Source of the DNA: Chloranthus sessilifolius
Taxonomy: Eukaryota > Streptophyta > Magnoliopsida > Chloranthales > Chloranthaceae
Reading direction: 5' to 3'
Assembly: GCA_021018995.1 (NCBI GenBank)
Contig: CM037584.1
Span: 171,386,317-171,450,316 of the forward strand
DNA length: 64,000 nt
This document shows, one piece after another, positions 47,042 to 58,974 of the stretch; position 1 is the stretch's first letter; every line of letters starts with the position of its first letter. The position numbers and the translations under genes are program-made. The notes beneath the pieces are model-generated. The model made no database searches. It saw only the letters and a program-made list of their open reading frames with translations, and was not told the origin of the DNA.

Positions 47042-50000
47042 TCATGTTGGGGGGAAAAACCTGTTGAGATTAAAGGGCAGTGTGTAAAACTCCTCACTCC
47101 TTATATCCTCTCTGAAGTTTCTGAATTTTGCCCACCATGGCATTCCCCTATCCTTCTTTGATACCCCAACATCCACTGTGTTGTCCAAAAAAATGGCCAC
47201 TATTAACGCCACCGTGGGAGCCGAAGAGAAAATGGTATTAAGAAAACCGTTGAACTGAAAAAAAATAAAATCGGAATTATATATTAGTGGAAAATGGTAT
47301 TGATCGCGAACAAAAGAAATGGCATTTGATGAATCTTACCCAGCCTGCTCTAGTGTGCACTGGTCTATGCCCAGAAGACGCGGAAAATTGGTTGAAGTAC
47401 TGAGGAACAGATAGGCCGAGGAGAAGCGAAAGCCCGGTAATGAATAGGTTCCTCATGGAATTCATGTTTGTGAATTGGAGGAAGGATAATCCGAGAGAAG
47501 CTGCAGATGAAGAGCAACAAAGTCATATGATCACATTTGTATAACTTTCCGTCTCTCTGTGTAGGTTGGTCGTACCCAGTTGCACAAAGCTCCTGCTTTT
47601 AGCGGGGTCTGGGAGAGCTAGATGGTAGGTAGCCTTGCCCTCATTTTGGAGAGGCTGATTCCCAGACTTGAACCCACGACCTCTGTCTTTTTGTGTAGCA
47701 TTACTGTAATCTTTACTCTATAAGAGAAGAATTTGTCTACTATGAGCTGAAACAATAGGCAAACTCTTGTCAAGTGAATGCTGCATTGACCTTGCGGTGT
47801 TCCATACTTTAAAGTGCATGGAGATCCGTGTGGATAACTCAGGATCTACACATTCTAAACGGGTGACAATGATTCAAGTCATTGTCTGATCGTCTATGAG
47901 GAGCTGTCCGCTCATTTTAGACAAATTCATAAGAGTATGTCGAATAAGAATGTGTTGCAAAACTGTCCAGCTCCTAGAGGTTGACAACTATTAAAATTTT
48001 AAAGATTAATTCAGACTATCCCCTAGTTTAAAGTGCATGGAGATCCGTGTGGACAACTCCAGGTTTACACATTATGCGGGTGACATGCATTCAGCTCATT
48101 GTCGACAAGGAGTTGTCCGCAATAGAGAATATTTAGGATTGAAAGAAAGATACACATCATAGATGTGTATCTTATGTTTTAGGCATGCTTGATTCATAAA
48201 TATTTAGATGATTATCATGATATCAGACCTGTTCTTTCTCCTCACGCCACTCATTTCTTATCCACATGATTTGGCTCAATCTCGCCAACACGTGCGGGGG
48301 AGTGTTGGATTTGTCCCACATCGGCTGTGGGCTAGCCCTTCTTGGGCTATATATAACCTAGGCATTCCTCACCTTACAAGCCGGTTTTGTGAGGTTGAGT
48401 TAGGCCCATGGAATTCTACATGGTATTAGAACAGGTACCACAGGGATGTAGAGAGACACATTACACGTGAGGGGGCGTGAATGATAGTCTTATTGCGCGG
48501 AAGCTCTCAAATTACCAACGATCTCACTACAAGCGATCAAATAAGAACGCAAAATAAAGGAAATCAAACACAATCACACAAGAAAACATTTCTGTGGTTC
48601 AGTAATATGCCTACGTCCACGGGCAACGATGATTCACTATATTGATAATTCTACAAGAAAACAAGAATACTCAAGCCTCATCAAAGCTCTTCAAAAAACC
48701 CCAGATAAGTTTATCAAAGCTTTACTATAATATCTCAACTCACTTATTCGTCCAAGAGCTTTTTCCTTATATAAACGACACTAAATCTTACTTCTAATCC
48801 AAGATAAACTAACCAAGAACGGAGTGTAAAGCGAGAACCAAAGTCGCTTGAGCTACTTAGACCAAAAAATTTGCCCTTTACATGAGTGCACTGGTCGCTC
48901 GAGCAACTTACACCAGTAAGTTGGCTCCATTGGGCGGCCCACCTTGCTCGAGCGGATTTGGTTCCCGCTCGAGTGAGCTCTAAGAAGTTAGAGCCTAAAA
49001 CTACACTTGTCCGCCTGACTCTAAGCTTCACCATGTACTCTTTCCTTCGATGATCACTAAACTCATATCACCACTGCTATCAGCACCCTGAGTGCGCTCA
49101 AATCTACTGAACAAGATCAAATCCAAACAATGTTTAGACTTGACCACCGGTACCACTTTTGTCATCATATCCACAGGATTGTCCTTCGTACTCACATTCT
49201 TCAAAGATATCTCGCCATCTTCGATTACTTCCCGTACAAAGTGATATCGTATATCAATGTACTTAGTATAAGCATGATATACGTGATTCTTTGCTAAGTA
49301 AATAACACTCTGGCTATTGCAGAACACATTAACACTTTCCTGTGTGATCCCCAAATCACTAACTAAGCCCTGAAGCCATAATGCTTCTTTCACTGATGAT
49401 CTGTGCTACTGCGAAAAACCAACCCAACATCTATAATACTGCTTATATACCTCATAATTCACTTCACCGCCTGCCAATGCTCCTTGCACGGATTAGCCGT
49501 ATGCTTACTAACAACGCTAATGACCTGTGAAATATCCAGCCGAGTGCACACCATAGCGTACATCAAGCTACCAACCGGACTCGCATTGGGAACAAGAGTT
49601 ATGTACTCACGCTCCTCATCTATAGTAGGGGACATGTTAACCGAAAGACGAAAGTGAGCTGCCAATGGAGTACTCACTGCTTTTGAGTTCACTCCATATC
49701 GTGAGAGTATCTCCTCCCAATAATTCTTCAGTGTCAGACATAACCGTCCTTTCTTTTTTTCTCTCTCTGAATTTCCACCTCAAGAATCTTTCTTGTTGTG
49801 CCAAAATCCTTCATCTCAAACTCCATGCCAAGTTGAGATTTCAACTTGTTGATTTTCACCATGCTCTTTGCAGCTATGAGCATGTCATCAATATACAAGA
49901 GAAGATAAATATACGAGCCATCTGCTATCCTTTTGAAGTAAATGCAATCAAGGATCAAAATATCGGGCAAAATTTCGGCCGAAAATCGATAATTTGGCCA

Positions 50001-53000
50001 AAATTTTGGCTGATAATTTCAATCCCATACAAAATATGATCAAAATTTTGGTCCAAATTATCGTTTCGGTGAGGTTTGAAACCGATAACTTGGACCAAAA
50101 TGTCGGTCATTTCGGCCGAAATTTTGATCCCTGAACGCAATTGTTGTATTCACTTTGAATATAATTTTGACTCACTGTGAACGCGTCAAACCTCTTGTAC
50201 CATTGTATCAGCTACTGCTTCAACCTGTACAAGGACTTCTTCAATTTTCACACTAAGCTATCTTCTCCGGGAGACTTGAACCCTTCAGGTTGGTTCATAT
50301 AGATCTCTTCCTTCAAATCACCATGTAGAATCACAATTTTTACATCGAGTTGCTCCAACTCTAAGTCCAACTGTGCTACAATTGACAACAAAACTCGGAT
50401 TGAAGTGTGTTTCACAACCTGTAAAAACACCGCATTGTAATCAATACCTTTCTTTTGTGCATAGCCCTTTGCTACCTGTATCAGCGACTGCTTCAATCCG
50501 TACAAGGACTTCTTCAGTTTTCACACTAACCTATCTTCTTCAAGAGACTTGAACCCTTCAAGTTGGTTCATATAGATCTCCTTCAAATCATCATATAGAA
50601 TCATAATTTTCACATCGAGTTGCTCCAACTCTCAGTCCAACTGTGCTACAATTGACAATAAAACTCCGATTGAAGTGTATTTCACAACCTGTAAAAACAC
50701 CGCTTTGTAATCAATGCCTTCATTTTGCGCATAGCCCTTTGCTACCAACCATGCCTTGTACCTTGTACCACTACTTTTCAAAGAATCCTCTTTCTTCTTA
50801 TAAACCCACTTACACCCAATCGCTCTCTTATCCTTAGGTAACTCTGCCAATTTTCAAGTTTGATTCTTGTATAAAGAATCCATCTCTTCACCCATTGCGG
50901 ACCTCCATTCCCGTACACATCTTTCACTGATTGCATCCTTGAATGAAGACTGCTCATTGCCATCCAACGTCAATGCGTAGGCGACCACATCCTCGTAATT
51001 GTAGCGAATTGGTGATCTAGCATTCCTTTTGGGTCTATCACCCGCTAAGGATTGCTCTTGCTCTCTCTCAACTGTTTCTACACTTGAAATTTCTATACCT
51101 TTTTCTAATATAGTAATTGTAAGAGTTTCTAACTCCACCTTAAATTGATCTTCCGCCACCTCTCCAATTTTCATGTTCTGCTTGCTAAAAGTTTGCATAA
51201 GAGATTCATCAAAGGTCACATCTTTGCTGATCACAACCTTATTATGCTCGGGACACCATAACCTATATCCTTTCATACCATCTGCATACTCTGAGAAAGT
51301 CACTTTCTTATCTCTGGGATTAATTTTACTATCTCTGATATGAGAGTAAGTTGCACAACCAAAGACCCTCAATGCGATGTAATCTGTGGGCTTTTCAGAC
51401 CACATCTCAATTAGAGTCTTACACTCTATTGCCGCAAACGGTGATCTATTTACTAGATAGCATGCCGTACTGCCTGCCTCAGCCCATGACTCTACCCAAT
51501 CCCGCATTGGATAACATATATCTTACCTTTTCAAGTAGAGTTCTGTTCATACGTTCTACTATGCCATTTTGTTGCGGTGTTTTCTCACTGTGAAGTTCTT
51601 AGCAATACTGATATCTTCACAGAACTCCTGGAACTGTCTACCGATGTACTCACCACCATTATCGATTCTCAACCGCTTGACTAGGGCTGTACATTTTTTG
51701 GACCAAACCGATCGAATCGGACCAAACTACCGGGTTTGGTCCGATTTGGACGGGTACCGGTTTGGTTTGGTTTGGAAAAAAGGAAAACTGAAAAGTTTGT
51801 TTTGGCTTCAGTTTCAAGCCTCCCCAAGCCTAAACCGACCAAACCGAACCGAATGTAATTTGTAAGTAATTATATATATATAGGCGGGGGTTTTGATTAA
51901 TTTTAAAGGGCATTTAAGTAAATTGCATATTTTTATATAAAACCCTACCCTTGTCTTTAGCCTATTATTAAATCCTAAAGCGGTAAAATAGAACTTTAGG
52001 AAAACCGGTTGAGGAGTTGAGAAAATTTTGATGTGCAAGTACAACTTATAGGAAAACCGAAACCGACCAAACCAAATCTAATCGGGTTGGTTTGGTTTAA
52101 GAGTTGAATGGTTTGTTTTGGTTGGAAAATCTAGAAACCGATTAGGACTGGTTTGGTTTGTGGTTTTGGTCCAAAACCGACCAAACCGAACCGAATACAC
52201 CCCTATGCTTGATCTTCCTTCCAGTCTGATTCTAAAATAATATCTTCCACTTTTTGAAGATTTTCAACATCTCAATTTCCTCTTCATCATGTAGATCCAT
52301 ATATATCGAGAGTAATTGCCGATGAAGGAGACGAAGTACCTGACACCACCTCTAGAAGGAACCTTTGAAGGCCCCATACATCTGAATATATATAATCCAG
52401 TGTACCTTTTGTAGTGTGAACCGTTATGTTAAACTTAACCATGCACTATTTTCCGAAGATACAGTGCTAACAAAAGTCAACCTTGTCACCCTTTACACTT
52501 TTCAACAAGCCTGCTTGTTCAACTTTTTCATCCCTCTTTTTGACATTTGCCCTAAGCGCATGTGCCATAGCTATGTAGAGGACAAACTACTATCATTTGA
52601 CGTAGATACCGCTGCTCCACCTATCACTATACTCCTTGATAAAAAGTAAAGGTTCCCAACCTTTTTCGCTTTCATCACAACCAGAGATCCCTTTGTCATC
52701 TTCAAAACTCCACCTGCAAACTTGAGCCCTTGGAGTTTAGTGTACTAAGCGAAATGAGGTTCTTCTTCAGTTCCAGAACACGGCATACATCGGTCAATGT
52801 TCTCATAACCCCATGCAACTTTATTCTAATACTTTCATTTTCAACTGTTTTGTAGGCTATATTGTTACCCATGTTGTTATAGAGCAGTAAAATTGATCAG
52901 AAACAACTGACAATACGTTCCCATTATCATCCAAAGCTTGTTCAGCTATACCAGCCTCATCAACAATCCTTTTTTTCTTCTTATCCTGAGCATCACTCAT

Positions 53001-56000
53001 CTTAGTTTGTAACTGAAGACAATGCCTTTTGCTGTGACCCTTCTTGTGACACTTATAGCATTTTTACAGTCTTTCTATTTCTGGATTTAGATATAGATTT
53101 TGATCTACGCCTTCCAGACTTACGGTCCTCTAATCTCCCACTAATAAACAAGCCATCTGCTTGTGTATCACCATTCAAAATTTTCTTCCTCATGTTGTTA
53201 CAGAGCAGTGCCGCTGTAACCGATTCCAGTTCAATAGTCTCCTTCCCATAGAGCAGCGTAGTAACTAGGTGCTCATAGGAATCGGAGAGGAAAGACAAAA
53301 GCAATAGTGTTTTGTCTTCATCCTTAACCTCTTCTCCACCATTTAATAATTTAGATATTATTCTATTGAATTTATTAAGATGTTTGTTGAGAGGAGTACC
53401 TAGCTTCATGTGCAACTTGTTGAGTTGCTTCTTGAGATACAAATGACTCGTAAGAGATTTCGTCATATAGAGACTCTCCAATTTAGCCCACAACGTCTCA
53501 GCTGAGTTCTCCCACATCACATTGTACATAATCTCCTTGGCTAGACATAGTCAAATCGTACTATACGCTTGAAGTTTGAATTCTTCCCAATCATCATTAG
53601 ACATATCCGTCGCATCACATTATACGTATCCTGCGCTAGACATAGCTGAATCGTATTACACGCTTGAAGTTCAAATTCTTCCCAATCACCATCGGACATA
53701 TCCGTCGGCTTACCCATAAGCCTTTTCAACGCCTTATGCAGCCCTTGTTGAATCAAGATATCCCGGACTTGTACTTGTCACAAGCCGAAATTAATCTTTC
53801 TGTAGAATTTCTCAACCTCGAACCTCGCGTTCAAAACTTTTGCAGACTTTGATGCCATCTCCGATCGTAGAACATAAACCAAATATCTCTGATACCAATT
53901 TGTTGCGCATAAGCTCTCAAATGAACTAACGATCTCACGATGAATGATCAAATAAGAACACAAAATAAAGAAAATCAAACACAATCACACAAAAGACAAT
54001 ATTTACGTAGTTAGACAATATGCCTACGTCCACGAGCAATGATGATTCACTATATTGATGATTCCACAATAATACAAGAACACTCAAGCCTCACCAAAGC
54101 TCTCCACAAAACCTTAGATAGGTTTACCAAAAATATACTATAATATCTCAACTCATTTATTTGTCCGAGAGCTTTTCCCTTATATAGAAGACACTAAATC
54201 CTACTTCTAATCCAAGAGAAATTAGTACATGCAATTGGGTCGTCGCGGGTCGCTCGAGTGAGAACCAAAGTCGCTTGAGCGACTTAGACCAGAAAGTTTG
54301 CCCTTTACATGAGTGCAACTTACATCAGTAAGTTGGCCCTTATTCGTCCAAAACTATACTATAATATCTCAACTCACTTATTCGTCCGAGAGCTTTTCCC
54401 TTATATAGAAGACACTAAATCCTACTTCTAATCCAAGAGAAATTAGTACATGCAATTGGGTCGTCGCGGGTCGCTCGAGCGAGAACCAAAGTCGCTTGAG
54501 CGACTTAGACCGGAAAGTTTGCCCTTTACATGAGTGCACTGGTCGCTCCAGCAACTTACATCAGTAAGTTGGCCCCATTGAGCGACCCACCTCGCTCGAG
54601 CAGATTTGATTCCCGCTCGAGCGAGCGCCTAAAACAACAAGTCCCACATCGCTTGTGGGCTAGAAGCCTTCGGGCTATATATAACCTGGGCAATCCTCAC
54701 TTTACAAGCTGGTTTTGTGAGGTTGAGTTAGGCCCGTTGGATTTCTACAGTTCATTCATTGTAAACAAATTCATAAGACAACGTCGTATAAGATTATTTT
54801 GTTAAATTGTCCGGCTCCTACTGGTTTAATAACTATTATGCAGGCCGCCCATTACAGATTTTGGTATCACCGGCCCAGCTACGTGCCACCCTTTAGAGCA
54901 ATCCAAGTCATCAAAGTGGTATCCTATATTGAGAGCTTCCTTGGCTAAAAAATACACTCTTTAGGGGATTTGGACAGTCCAATCTCTGCTCTCTAATATG
55001 GACAGTTGTGAACATTTTGTAATAGTCGATATTAAAGTGCACTGATTGGATATTAACCACTGAGAAACGTGGCACTGATGGGCTGCTAGTTGGACTACTT
55101 GGATTGATAATAGATGTGCGCCATGTGGCATAATCTGTGATACGATCAGAAGAGTCAGTCTCATTAAATAATGATTTATTCATGTTGGAATTTTGGCTTA
55201 TTGGTATTTGTGAAAGATATCGAGAAAGAACGAAATTGCGTACTTATAAGACCCAATAGGACACAGTAGAGTGCAGCAAATATTGGGAAGGGTATGGATG
55301 CAAACAGAGCTCCGAATTTGCCTGCTGACATAAGTTTAGTTAGTGCTAGAAGCAGAAATAGTATAGAAGAATGGTGCTTAGGATGTCTGGAATACCCACC
55401 AAAGATTGAGAAGAAAATCATGAACCCAGCTGATACTTGAACTACTCTGCGGCTTCCAACCCGAGTCAGCCCGATAAGTCCTACGTTCTCTCTGAAACAG
55501 CATTGAGAATCACACTTATAATCTTCTAGTACGATTATGACTATGTTAAAGATTTTAGACACCAATAGATCAGTCAAGGGTTTTCTTACACAGAGACAGT
55601 TGACCCAGTGACCGTTCCGAAGAGGCCATCGAGCAGTACACCAATTCCCTGTAAGGTTAAAAATGTTACCAATGAATGACCAGTTGATCAAGCCAACAAT
55701 GAGAAGGAAGAAATGAACTTAGAAGCCAAATTAAAACAAGATACCGACTCCTATGATCACTTTACATTCATAGTTAGGTCACGTGTCGTATGTCTTTGAT
55801 CATTAGTGTTTCATGTGGACGGCCATCACTTGTACCACACTAAATCAAAAAATCACGCATATCAGTGTATTGAAAACATCTGATCACAGCACTTGAATAT
55901 GAACAATATTCCATATTAAAGCACTCTGATTGAATGGTTCCAACACAGTGATATGCGTGCCTTTTCGGGCTGAGTATGGTATAAGTGAAAGTCATCCATA

Positions 56001-58890
56001 TGAATCACTTAAAATGATAAAACATGTATACCGCATGGTTTAAACTAGATGCTTCGCATTGGAAATATCTGTACAAGGTGATTCCGGAGATTTTGGGTAC
56101 TAAAAGTTCATCTTTAAGTGTACCTGCCAACCAATTCCTCGACTTAGAACATCTGCGGGAGGCAATGTAGCCATAGCGAATCGTGATGCTGCAATATATG
56201 CACCAGTAGACTGCATTTACACAATAAGAAGTCAGAATAGAAAATGCAGGCCACACGAGTCTATAAGGATCACCTCTATGCTGCAATATATGCACCAGCA
56301 TAGCTAGGGCAGCCTAACAGGATCACCTCTATCTGAGAAACAATAACTGCCGCCATCATGGCAAATGAGTGGCCTACATCAAATGTGGGTGAACCCCATT
56401 GTAGAGGATAGGGAAACTTGAACCTGAATATATTGAGAAAGTACAACTCAAATGTATAACCAGACATTTTGTAAAAAAATGATTCCTACATGAATTAATA
56501 AGTTGTAGAAAGTTGAGTAAGTTTTAAGTTTTTCTGTACCAAGGGGCGGAAGATATAAGATAAGCCCTATCGGTGCGGCAATGATAATTGGTTTTTTCCG
56601 GTACATGTTTGTAGGCTCCTCCTAGAGTCAAAATATGAGAATATGTCCATATGATTGCGATGCTTAGAAGGACGCTAAAACGCTCAAACACCGGTACATC
56701 GTTCCAAATCACTATATGCTTGAGATACTGCAATTAAACAAAAACATGTCCCATGTCAAAGGTACCCAATAAGACGGCCAGCAGCTGCTTTCGGGTCAAT
56801 CTCAAACTGTCAACCTTAGTATTTTCCCTGAAATTTTTGAGCACTGAATTAGTGAAAGCACAAAAGTGATTTTTCACTGATTTGCATGCTCACAAATAGC
56901 TGTCTGATTCCCTAGGCTTGACTATTTGGACAAAAGGAGAGCGACCCTAGTGCGACCTCTACTTGATACTGGCTCATTACAGAAATGCTTGAGGGTGTAC
57001 CAGGCAGAACCCGATGACCATAAGAAGCATAGGTAGGCCAATTTCCACACATTTCCCCACCTACAAGAACACATTTTGTAAATTGGATGCAATTTTTGGA
57101 CCCGTAAACAGAAATAAGGAGAAAAAAAATTGATGAAGCACCGCCGGGAAGCCATGGTCCAATAGCCCCAATCCAAGTAAGCATATTACAGGTGACGTGC
57201 TCAGGGGACTGAAAAATCTGCGAGTTCATTAACACCATGGTTAACTTAAGTATAAATGTCTAAAGTTCTAAACTCGTAAATGAAAACAAATATAAATGTA
57301 GAATTTACCGTGAAAAGGTTCCCCAGAATTTACTATAACCAAGGATAATTTGCAAGCTTGATGCTACAATTACCGCCCCTTGAATTGCTCGCATGGATTG
57401 CAGAAATCTCTGAAAGATATAAAGCAAAGATGCTGATGGCTGAAGAGAATGATTATGAAAGTAATATATTTTGATAGAAAATCATCATATAATGGATGTT
57501 AGCCTAAAATTGGCGCCCATCAAAGGATTCTAACCATTTGACCTGGACTCTTTATATAGACCATTGTTCGTATATAACGTAGGTTCCATATTGAAGTGCT
57601 TGGATTAGATGGTACTGACCCGCTGATGGGTATATGTTTTGGGCTAAGTAAAGTTCACATGATGTCTAACCACTTGGACCAAGTGGATGGTTGAAACGCT
57701 CCCTACATGGCCTAAGAGTGAGTTGGTGAGAGGTGCCATCTACTGATGTAGGGGACCAGAGTCAATGTCTGATAATTTATATCTTAAATTTATATGTTAC
57801 ATTCTGTACAATAGATTAAGAAATTTTTTAGGATTTTAGAAAATAGTTAACCCTATAAGACATCATATGATTAATATGTATCTACAAGTATCCCATACCC
57901 ACAATTAGTTATTATTCTGTTTTTTTTCATTGACCAGTAACCACATTAGTATTTATTTTATTATATATGGTGGCTTATCTGCCTAAATTGTAGTTCATCA
58001 GCAAACTAACTTTTTAAAATTTTATTTTTTAATTATTTTTTATTATATCATTGTGAAGCCCTAATTTCATTAATGAAATCGCGATGATATCTGAGCAACA
58101 CGAAGAAACCAAACTCCATCAATTAACAAACTATCTTGTTCAGCATGCTTACTTCGTTCGGATCGGGAATTTGTGACAGTGACGAATCGCCAATGATTGA
58201 GAGAGCAGGAATCACGAAAGCATATGAACCACCAACAATCGTGGGCAAACGGGTTCCAAACAATGTCTGAAGAAGTGTTTTAATTCCGGCTACAAACAAC
58301 AGTGTTTCTATGACTCTTGCTTTGTCCCCCTGTTATAATTGGAAAAGGAACAAGTAACATCAGAACACATATGAAACTCCAGTTAGCAGCGAGATTAGTA
58401 TGATTCCACTTACATTGGTACCACCCATTAGAGGGACCAGCATTGATGGGATCATCACAGATGTTCCGAGCATCACGATGTAGTTTTGAAATGCCAAGAT
58501 CAGTGTCTGATCTGCAGTAGACATATTGGATGTGAGATCTCATATCATATAAGCCTACTGAAGTCCTGTAATGATATGTGAAGCCTTAATGGAGTTGATA
58601 CATGAATTTCTACTGGAAAAGGTGTCCGTATTCCCATGGACGACCGTCACTGTCCTCCAAGTTTCCATTTTGAGCTCCATGTTTGGATGTCACGTGGAGC
58701 ATGCTTAGATCATATTTATAAAAATATTTTTTTTTTTGAAAACTCAACACCACTATATATTTTTTAAGCCTTTAAATTTTGACCATTGAAACCCATCAAA
58801 CTTTGACTTACGTTTTTTTCAAACTTCCTTTTAAAATCCTCCATGTGGATGTTGGAGGACGAAACTGGCTCCTTATCTATACCTATCTGT

Positions 58891-58974
<84 letters not shown>

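Larger units (their letters stand above)
49040..53858 (-). pseudogene. Copia gag-pol polyprotein remnant
   Basis: Gag starts MASKSAKVLNARFEVEKF at 53,858. It continues with a UBN2-type gag (LWAKLESLYMTKSLTSHLYL, 53,053-53,529) and an eroded zinc-knuckle region near 53,050. A pre-integrase part near 52,740-52,800 reads VCRVLELKKNLISLSTLNS. Integrase pieces flank the MITE (RLRIDNGGEYIGRQF near 51,630-51,675). A long clean frame at 50,854-51,507 has FGCATYSHI and the reverse transcriptase lead-in. LLYIDDMLIAAKS lies near 49,860-49,900, and RNase H with the YTKYIDIRYHFVRE end at 49,028-49,393. The 50,248-50,850 segment is duplicated. Stops and shifts make it non-functional. Confidence 0.92.
48491..54639 (-). 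mobile_element. Ty1/copia LTR retrotransposon (6.1 kb) in NAT intron 12
   Basis: It is flanked by AGTCT (48,486-48,490) and AGTCC (54,640-54,644), a 5-bp duplication. The LTRs are at 48,491-49,005 and 53,901-54,639. The primer site (CTCTGATACCA on the plus strand, 53,887-53,897) matches iMet tRNA. The domain order gag, integrase, reverse transcriptase, RNase H is that of copia. Removing it restores a 118-bp TRIM LTR. Two hAT MITEs are inserted in it. It is in the same orientation as the NAT gene. Confidence 0.95.

Noticed and set aside
47277..47465. Stand-alone 62-codon gene
   Set aside because: It is exon 13 of the NAT gene read into the following intron.
50854..51507. 217-codon minus-strand frame as a host gene
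   Set aside because: It is the integrase C-terminus and reverse transcriptase lead-in of the copia element between its LTRs.
56922..57238. Two 84-108 codon frames as separate genes
   Set aside because: They are out-of-frame or read-through versions of NAT exons 5 and 6; the true phase gives the NAT sequence.
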